Of a stretch of DNA of 38,056 nucleotides, positions 31,355-38,056 are shown piece after piece. Both the position numbers and the translations under genes were made by a program. The notes under the pieces were generated by a model. The model saw only the letters and a program-made list of their open reading frames with translations. It was not told where the DNA came from and made no database searches. The DNA is from Temnopleurus reevesii (taxonomy: Eukaryota > Echinodermata > Echinoidea > Temnopleuroida > Temnopleuridae): positions 30,703-68,758 of the forward strand of contig BQKZ01000094.1 of NCBI GenBank assembly GCA_036244855.1, written 5' to 3'. How positions within the stretch are numbered: position 1 is the stretch's first letter; every line of letters begins with the position of its first letter.

Positions 31355-32763
31355 ATATTTGTATGAAATCTGTGCTTGCTAGGCTACTTTCTATACATTG
31401 AATAGTCAGATATAGTGTAAAATGTATGTTTGCAACCCAGACATAAGCAATAACCGACTTTTATTCAAAATGTTTATATTTCTGGAGGAATTACCAGCGA
31501 AGCAGGCTCATAGGATATAGAAATGTTATTCAATTTTGTAAAGTTCGCGGCTTCACATTGTATGACGAAGGTGTTGATAAGCATTCATTCTTTTCACAAT
31601 TATGCTCTTTGACACTCCCGCATACGCCATTATTCGAAATATTTCTAAAAGGTAGGGAATTATAATAGCTAATTCTGATTTATTGCAGCTATTGTGAGAG
31701 ACTGTGAACAGTAATTTGAGTTCAAGTTCAATCAAGATTGTATCTTTTTTCTGAAGATTTTTTTGTGATTAATGGCAACATTATGGATTGATATATATTT
31801 TCGCATCTGTCTTAGGTCTTTCATACAGCTCCTGCTTTGCGAACGATGCAATAACATCTGCTAAACTGCACATTTACACATTGTCGTAATTTGACATCTT
31901 TCCTAGATATACAATGATTTATAATGTCATTATAGTTTCCATAATTACTCGTAAACTTTGTAAATAGATAAAGGAAGTCGAGCAGATGGAATGTTTTATA
32001 AGTTATATTTTCGGGTTAACAGTGAGCGCAATATTAAAATTAATTTTAAAGCTTGAATGAATAATGAACAAAAAAACTCAACCTGTCTACATGAACATGA
32101 TGAATTCATATAAACTGAAAATTGTATCATTTTGCCAAACAAAAAAAAGTGTCGTCTTTATACTCATGCCGGTTAACAAATAGTTTTCTTGATATTTTAG
32201 CTTTCGTATCGATTGTAAACGCAATGGTTATTTTTAAAGCCATTTCCCATCTTTCTTTTCATTTTCTTCCTTTTTTTAATCACAGGAGAAGAAATTACCT
32301 CGGCTTTTACTACAAATTGATATCCAAATTAATATCCATATCCAACCCCTGCAGCTTGTAATTCCAACATCAAAGTAAAATGACATTTCTGAAAAATCCG
32401 TGACCAAAATTTGTCCTCTTTCGAATAGCGAATTAGTAAAAGGATAAGATATATTGTTGGATGTTGTAGATAGATTAAAAAAATATATACATGCTGTGTT
32501 TCATTTGTTCATTTATAAACATTTATTTCGAGGGGGGGGGGATGTAATTTGAACTAGTTCACAAAATAAAAATTGTAGAATCATCGAGGTATAGGTAATT
32601 TGATATTGAATGTGGTTTTTGGAGGGGTCTTTTTCCCTGCTTAATTTTTTGAAGATTTCTTTAGTGAATTTAAGAGTTTTAAAATTATGAATAATAAAAT
32701 AACGAATATCAATACATTCGAGCCTTGAATTCCTCTAAACTTTATTTCACCGAGCGTCTGATC

Positions 32764-33072
32764 ATGCGCGCCCCTCAACCATCGCCAGCGGCAGCCGTTG
32801 GCCACCCGACAGTTAATGCTCCGCTCAAAGCACCAAACATTCAGGTGTTGTTACCCAATTCAAATACACACGCGTCATCCATCAAAATGATAGAATATCA
32901 TATAAATATCGCACCGCATTTTCACCTTTTTATGGGGGAAACCAGTAGTATTAATCACCGCAGGAAAACCTATAGACGGGACCGATCTTTGCTAATGATC
33001 TTTCGGAAATCTCACCGGGCGTTTTTTCTCCTTATAACCTTGAAAACTACAAACACAATTGAATCGGATTGA
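32764..33072 (+). other. Unassigned 102-codon frame
   Basis: The first in-frame ATG is at 32764. The product begins MRAPQPSPAAAVGHPTV and ends TLKTTNTIESD. The first 40 codons are more GC-rich and Pro/Ala-rich than the local DNA; the remainder is AT-rich and rich in Lys, Arg and His. There is no signal peptide at the start and no domain I know. An orphan exon or a chance frame are both possible, and chance is more likely. Confidence 0.15.
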
Positions 33073-34100
33073 CTTCAATGACTAGATATGATGTTTACTA
33101 CACAACGATTGTATAGAGTTAGCAATGATTTATGACAATATTTGAATCTGGTGGGTTTAGAAGAGGAGATCAAATATTTACCGACACCTTTAAAAGAGAA
33201 AAGGAAACATTGAACTAAAAGTACATTGGGGTAAGATGGGAGAAATAAATTATCACTGTGATTATTCTGACAAAGTTTGTGTGCAATTTTAGCCGGCTTG
33301 CCTCAAAGTTCACCCCATACAGGATATTGATATATGAACGCATGTATTTTATTGTTATCATTGTTGCATCAGCAAAATAATTATTTTCTGATTTTGCACG
33401 AAACGCAAATATTGGTTCGCTTATTGATTATCGTATGTTATCCGGTTCATGAATTACCGAGTAAATTTGTCACAAAAATAGACATTTCAAACCGAAAATC
33501 CGACAAAATTTTGTATTGATTCGCAAAGTATCCTGTAAGTATATTCTTTTGCAAAGTTTATTTTAATTAGCACTCTTCCAACAAATCAACAAAATCAAAA
33601 TTAAAAACTGCAACAAAATAAACACGCCGATAAAACATGATTAAAGGATGTTGCATTTCGACAGCCATTTTTGAAATCGCAAAATGTGCTGAAAACGTGA
33701 AGTAGACTTCAAAATTTACTTATACCGATATTTTTAATCTTAAATTATATTGAGAATGTAATTTTAACTACGGACAACTGTCTAATAATATGATGCGAAA
33801 TGTTTCTAAAATGGAGTTTCCATCTCAAAGCTGTTTGAACAAACTGGGGCAATGAAAATAAACCTAAAGACTTAAAACGCTTCACTTCAATTGCTCATTA
33901 GCAGATCAGAGTGACATTTTACAAGCCATATATAAGAATAAGCACGCCGATAAATATAATGAAGGATGTTTCACTTCGACAGCCATTCTTGTATCAGAGG
34001 TAAAGTATTTGTTTCAGATGCACCCCCTACAAACACAGAAATATACGAAACCAAAGATACATAGATAAAGAATAACATTCGACTGAATATATAAGCCATA
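33073..34100. other. AT-rich DNA with one short direct repeat
   Basis: The string cacgccgataaa followed by gaaggatgtt or aaaggatgtt and ttcgacagccattttt/ttcttg occurs at 33621-33675 and again at 33939-33993 (about 318 bp apart, roughly 80% similar). Otherwise there is nothing I can support. Confidence 0.55.
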
Positions 34101-34134
34101 CCCCCCCCCCCCAAAAAAAAAAAAAAAAAAAAAA
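34101..34134. repeat. C-run joined to an A-run
   Basis: Twelve C residues followed at once by twenty-two A residues. It could be the 3' tail of a retroposed sequence, but no body is recognisable upstream. Confidence 0.95.
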
Positions 34135-34835
34135 TCACTGTGTTGATTATAGACTGTTGTTTACTTACCTTATCTGGACCTTTCCCGTGTTCAAAAATGT
34201 ATAAGCTCACATGAAAGAGAAAAATTTCACCACATGAATATAATTTATTGTCGCCTAAATCATGCTAACATTTGCTTTTAAAGACCACCGATCAGTCCAA
34301 GTTTTTCAACACTATGAATGCCTTTTGAAATTTATATCAAAAATATGTTTTGTTTGTTTGACTTTTTTAATGGAAAATGACAGCGTTTATTTGGGTTCAA
34401 TATCGCTCTTTGTCTAATACCCGAAACTAATTTAGGCAGAAGTTTTCGCATTATAAACCAATACTCTGTATTCAAATTTTCATTTTAGCTTACTTGATAT
34501 AGAATTTTTCACTGCCAGGTGTCGGGACGCTATCATATTAATCAAGTCGGTGTCTCTTTCTGAATGATGAGCTCGATTCTACCATCTCGCCACCCCCTTT
34601 CATTATACCACTGATGAGTTTTGATTATCTTATTTTACAGGGCAAATGAGCCGCTGGTTCTGAGTCATTAGAACTCTTTGGAAGCAGAAATTAGGCCCTC
34701 TTTTACGGGTAAAGATCGGGGGCTCAACAATCCGGCACCCGTCTGTAAGCCATGGACCATGAAAGTGAGCCCGTAACCCCTTTGAAAGAAGCTACTGTCG
34801 CTTCGTGGTGATAATAAAAAGGGAGATAAAGAGAA
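34135..34835. other. No gene seen
   Basis: A slightly GC-richer patch at 34640-34800 has no open frame of note. A pyrimidine-ag string (cttattttacag at 34629-34640) could be an acceptor, but the following frames stop quickly. Confidence 0.45.
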
Positions 34836-34945
34836 ATGATTTATGAAAAGATATTATTGATTTTGGGCGTGGTATGGTGCCAATTGCTTATGGGGTGGAG
34901 GAATGTATCTCACGTATTATTTTGGTGCAAGATTATGTGATATTC
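34836..34945. repeat. Near-identical copy of 28459-28567
   Basis: About 75 bp starting at atgatttatgaaaagatatt match 28459 onward without a difference I can see. The remaining 30 bp carry a few substitutions (ctcacgtattat against ctcatgtatcat). The direct orientation and very high similarity contrast with the older repeats in this window. Confidence 0.85.
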
Positions 34946-35144
34946 GCACCTTGGTTTTTTTCTTCATATTTTACTCAAATATTCAATAAGAATTATGCAA
35001 GTTGTACAGCGCAACTTTTCCTCTGATTTTAGATATGCAACTTTTAGAGTCAAATGTCTTCTACTGCATAATAGTGATAGATTCAATACACACACATATA
35101 CATGTATATTTAATTTTCTTATGAGAACATCAGTGTATTTTTAA
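34946..35144. other. AT-rich DNA, no gene seen
   Basis: Nothing supportable beyond short CA-type strings (acacacacatatacatgta) near 35089. Confidence 0.5.
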
Positions 35145-35205
35145 AGGTTTGAGCCCTAGATCTTGTGAGATCGAGTACACCTTTAACCACTCAACTACGA
35201 AAATC
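35145..35205 (-). mobile_element. tRNA-like sequence, probably a SINE head or tRNA relic (minus strand)
   Basis: On the minus strand, tagttgagtggttaaaggtg fits an A-box region of the Leu/Ser tRNA type. It is followed by tactcgatctcacaagatct (an anticodon-arm-like hairpin, gatct...agatc) and gggctcaaacc, a degenerate B box. Acceptor-stem pairing is not evident and the T-arm is imperfect, so a functional tRNA is unlikely. No SINE body is recognisable downstream. Confidence 0.5.
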
Positions 35206-35708
35206 GAACGAAAAACATGCTTTAGAGAGCTTGAACATATTTTTTTTTATTTTACATCTCTCATCTGTATTATTCATATGCTTACTTTGTAATTTTGATA
35301 CACTTGGCTATGGGGTTTAGAGGCACACCCCTGCACCCCCTTACACCTACAAATTTTCGTCTCTGCCCCATAATCATAGTCAAGTTTGCACTTCCATGAA
35401 CTTTGCTGGCCTAAACCACCAAAGCAAAGTGATCTGCTTTTTTGCACGATTAGGGAAAGAATTGCAAACGAAGAAAAGGGATATTTCTTTTCAATTATAC
35501 AAACACAAAGCTTCCCGCCCCTATTTTTGTGGATTTGTGGAGAACTCGTTACACGACCTTATGCGCGACTAACTGCGTGCAACGAAAAGACACAAAGGCC
35601 TTCCCATTTAGAATAATGAACAACAGAAAGCCCAACCCGCCTGCATGGACTCAAACTATTTTTTTTTTTTACATGGAATATTGTTATTGTTCTTGTTGGT
35701 TTTTGTTT
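35206..35708. other. No gene seen
   Basis: A 76-codon frame at 35386-35616 and its neighbour at 35529-35813 are unremarkable; the latter runs into the CT microsatellite. Confidence 0.45.
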
Positions 35709-35730
35709 CTCTCTCCTCTGTCTCTCTCTC

Positions 35731-35768
<38 letters not shown>
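35709..35768. repeat. (CT)n microsatellite
   Basis: Two CTCTCTGT-type interruptions, then an uninterrupted CT run of about 15 units. Confidence 0.96.
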
Positions 35769-35769
<1 letters not shown>

Positions 35770-35958
35770 TGTTACTCTCACATGAGACAGCTGAGGCTAC
35801 CCCAGACCAATAGAACCCAGTCGTTTGATACAAATTGGTTATTTGGGAGGATTATGGGGATTGCAAAGCACCCCAATTGTGAGCTATTTCTACTCATTAA
35901 GCCCCGATACTGGTTGCATGGGGGTTAGCTTAAAACCAGGCCGACCGAAGCCCGGTAA

Positions 35959-36216
35959 ATGTTAATTAAACTCCGACAAAACTTTCCATATGTTCCGAAT
36001 GTAACAGATGCGGTTAGAGTCCTTTATTTATTTCTCAAAATGGATGACATTTTATTAATTTCTTTCCATTTTATTCATATGAATTGGACTTCTAGGAAAC
36101 GAAAAAGGGCTTTAAGGGATAATTTAATTTCCAAAATACAACGTAGGAAAAATAGTAAAAGGAATAAGAGACCATTTGATTGCTATATTCAGATATTTGA
36201 TATGCAAAAAGTTTGA
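35959..36216 (+). other. Unassigned 85-codon ATG frame with a basic stretch
   Basis: It starts at an ATG (35959) and ends at a TGA (36214-36216). The middle holds a basic stretch, RKRKRALRDNLISKIQRRKN (about residues 46-65), preceded by a hydrophobic segment (about residues 22-40, LYLFLKMDDILLISFHFIH). This is unlike known families I can recall. Codons are AT-rich like the surroundings, so chance or an old transposon fragment is likely. Confidence 0.15.
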
Positions 36217-36837
36217 GTGTCATTTATCTGAATGTAAGCATTCTTTTTTTTCTATAGTAGACGTATAGTAGCAGAAGGGAGAAGGAGCAGAATGAGGGGG
36301 AGAAGGTTGTGAATGTGTGTTAGCGAGTGTGTGTGTTTGTCTGTTTTCGTTTGTATGCTTGATGTAATGGGTATGTATACCTTACCAGATGTCATTTTGT
36401 ATTTTCATTTGCCGCCATTTAACAAGATATGAAAATGAAATTATCAAGTGTGATATTTTGTCAATTATTAATTTAGGGGGACGAAATTTTTAATACATCT
36501 CTTGTAAAAAAAAATCGTAAGGGCATGGGTGTGTGTTGGTTTGTAGAACAAATTTGAAAGAGGGAAATAAAGATGTTGGAAGGAGAAAGCAGAAAGATGA
36601 ATGGTGAGAGAAAGAGGACCTCGGGAAAAGAGCATATGACTTAAAACACATACCATCTTTAAGTAGCTATACGGGCAGCAAATATCACCTTAATGGAAGA
36701 AGCGTCCACAATCCGAATTGCATTCCGACTAAACTCATTTTAAGAATCCATTTTTATCAAACTTATCATGTAAATAAAAAGGAACTTTGGCAATTACTTA
36801 TACCATAACTCATTCTATCCCTATCTTTGTTTATCAG
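36217..36837. other. No gene seen
   Basis: A GTGT-rich string near 36310-36345 and a purine-rich stretch at 36270-36310 and 36555-36625. The 62-codon minus frame at 36468-36656 is unremarkable. Confidence 0.45.
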
Positions 36838-37056
36838 GAACTTGTGCAAAGGAAAAATAACAAGATTTCTAAGTTATTGTACTTTTTGTGTGATTCGTTT
36901 TTGCGCTCACTAGAGAAAATTGAATCTGCACACGTCAATATTTTGAAATTGTCTTTTGAAAAAGTTTGTGATTGGAACTATTCTATTTCTCAAATTCCCA
37001 TTAAACTTAATGACAATCTTTTGAATATTCGTTATCTTTTCCCCGCCTCCATTTAA
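36838..37056 (+). CDS. Weak candidate for a terminal coding exon, function unknown
   Basis: A pyrimidine-rich acceptor (ctatctttgtttatcag, ending at 36837) is followed by 72 open codons beginning ELVQRKNNKISKLLYFL and ending RYLFPASI, then a TAA at 37054-37056. An AATAAA signal lies about 12 bases after the stop (near 37068). The frame has no ATG of its own near the start, so it would have to be an internal or last exon. The peptide looks amphipathic helical in its first half, with no domain that I recognise. Acceptor, open frame and polyadenylation signal in the right order make it the most exon-like place in the window, but each element is common by chance in AT-rich DNA. Confidence 0.18.
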   Translation, partial: ELVQRKNNKISKLLYFLCDSFLRSLEKIESAHVNILKLSFEKVCDWNYSISQIPIKLNDNLLNIRYLFPASI

Positions 37057-37823
37057 CCACACAACAAATAAAAACATGATTTGATGGCATATGGGCAAGG
37101 TGGATTCAAAACAGTTTGATATTGTAGTTGTATATCTGGTAAATACTACGGATTATATTTAATGCCATCCCCGTGATATCATGTAGCAAAGTACAGCTCG
37201 CTTTATTCTCTACTTTTTCCACCAAAAAAAATCGTTACATTATTTTTTATTCTTCAACTGAGGCATAAATCTCATTGTTGACAAAAGTGTTTGACACTGC
37301 AACAATGAAAGTTCATTACCTTACGTTGATTGGCTAATTTGGATCAATTTGAACCGGTTTATATTTTTCAATTTTGCTTAATTGCACGTGAACAAGATTT
37401 TTTTGTGGATACCATGAACCGCCAAAATATGTTTAATAGTGCTGGAGGCTTTTTGTTTGGAGGGTAAATCCTGATTACATTTCGGTCCTGTAAATCGACT
37501 GTTAAATCCCATCTAGATGGGTTTTCACAAAGAACTCATCGCGTTAATTGTTTGTGATTAGGGCAAATATGCTAGGGACCTCCAAAATTATGAACTTTGT
37601 TGTCAGCGAACTTGACATGTTTTGATTTTATGATGAAGTAGTTTTTATAGTTTTCATTCCGGGCGTAAATGAGATTCATTGGACGTGGGTTCTGATAGAT
37701 GAATGATCTGTTGATAAAATTGTTTCTATAAAAGTTTTTACTTCATGAAATAAAGCGAAATAAACGCGTATTTTAAGCATTTTAAGCATAATTTTTCCTC
37801 GCTATTCTCATTTGTGCTCACCC
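37057..37823. other. AT-rich DNA, no gene seen
   Basis: A small hairpin, cccatctagatggg, lies near 37508. Nothing else is supportable. Confidence 0.5.
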
Positions 37824-37935
37824 TCTCTCCCCATCTTTCTTCTCTTTCACCCCTCCCCCTCCCCCTGTCTCCCCCTCCCCTCTCTCTCTGTCTTACTGCC
37901 TCTCTCCCTCTTTCTTTCTATCTCTTTCCATTTTA
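37824..37935. repeat. Pyrimidine-rich tract
   Basis: CT-rich sequence with CCCCCTCC and CTCTCTCT strings, similar in style to 28785-29180. Confidence 0.9.
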
Positions 37936-38035
37936 CCCTCTTTATTTTTTTTAAATTATTATAACCACGCGACATCATGATGCATCTTTTTAAACAGATC
38001 TTTAGTAAACTGCTTTAATATTGTCAAATAGCTTC

Positions 38036-38056
38036 TTTTTTTTTTTTTTTTTTTTT
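38036..38056. repeat. T-run at the window end
   Basis: Twenty-one T residues run to the last base, so the true length is unknown. On the minus strand it could be the poly-A tail of a retroelement beginning beyond the window. Confidence 0.9.

Larger units (their letters stand above)
29181..32763. other. AT-rich DNA, no gene seen
   Basis: About 3.6 kb without a supportable gene. It holds the C/A homopolymer junction at 31102, a possible SINE fragment at 31309, a small perfect hairpin gggaccatatacggtccc near 29744, and a G-run at 32532-32541. Frames are about 60-79 codons and unremarkable. Confidence 0.5.

Noticed and set aside
32725..33072. 115-codon frame counted from 32725.
   Set aside because: That start is a TTG; the first ATG is at 32764. 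Only the shorter frame is kept, as an unassigned frame.
35145..35205. A functional Leu/Ser-type tRNA gene.
   Set aside because: The B box is degenerate and acceptor-stem pairing is not evident.
36787..36837. Start of a gene at 36787.
   Set aside because: The codon there is TTG; no ATG opens this frame. Only the part after the acceptor is kept, as an exon candidate.

Overview
This is a stretch of an AT-rich, repeat-dense animal nuclear genome. I find no gene in it that I can name. Long CA/GT and CT/GA microsatellites, intron-like AT-rich DNA, tRNA-headed SINEs and many short palindromic MITE-like elements point to a marine invertebrate. Several palindromic families look, from memory, like elements common in echinoderm assemblies, so a sea urchin or relative is my best guess, at moderate to low confidence. 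All open frames are short (the longest is about 131 codons, inside a CT repeat). Many of them have no ATG, and none matches a protein family I recognise. The window could be intergenic or lie inside one or more very long introns.

Layout. 1-1300: tandem array with a ~560-bp unit, cut by the left window edge. 1978-2549: two small palindromic elements. 2804-3415: CT, ATCT, CA and GT microsatellites. 4535-4846: a 312-bp palindromic MITE. 5196-6735: four tandem copies of a ~390-450-bp unit. 7190-7452: minus-strand tRNA-derived SINE. 8460-9034: CpG-richer pocket. 9078-9625: microsatellite cluster. 10060-13665: two diverged direct copies of a 1.4-2-kb segment, each carrying a guanine-rich quadruplex-type tract, with a third partial copy at 26751-27103. 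16165-16462: SINE with recognisable head, body and tail. 16561-17114, 17930-18108 and 19950-20103: three MITEs. 20550-21020: 31-bp minisatellite dense in TGACG/CGTCA motifs. 23967-24820: a ~300-bp direct duplication around a GAT microsatellite. 25330-25540: CpG-rich pocket. 27204-27310: MITE. 27616-27700: SINE head. 28429-28611: a 41-bp exact repeat next to an ambiguous base, plus a segment that recurs at 34836. 28785-29180: long pyrimidine tract. The rest is AT-rich DNA with weak exon candidates (17266-17300 and 36838-37056) and orphan frames.

No set of genes works together here. The best material for a second look is the repeat biology: the TGACG minisatellite, the dispersed duplication that keeps its guanine-rich tract, the SINE family with a shared body, and the suspicious join at 28570. 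I do not see a CRISPR array, a defence island, a biosynthetic cluster or a functional RNA gene.
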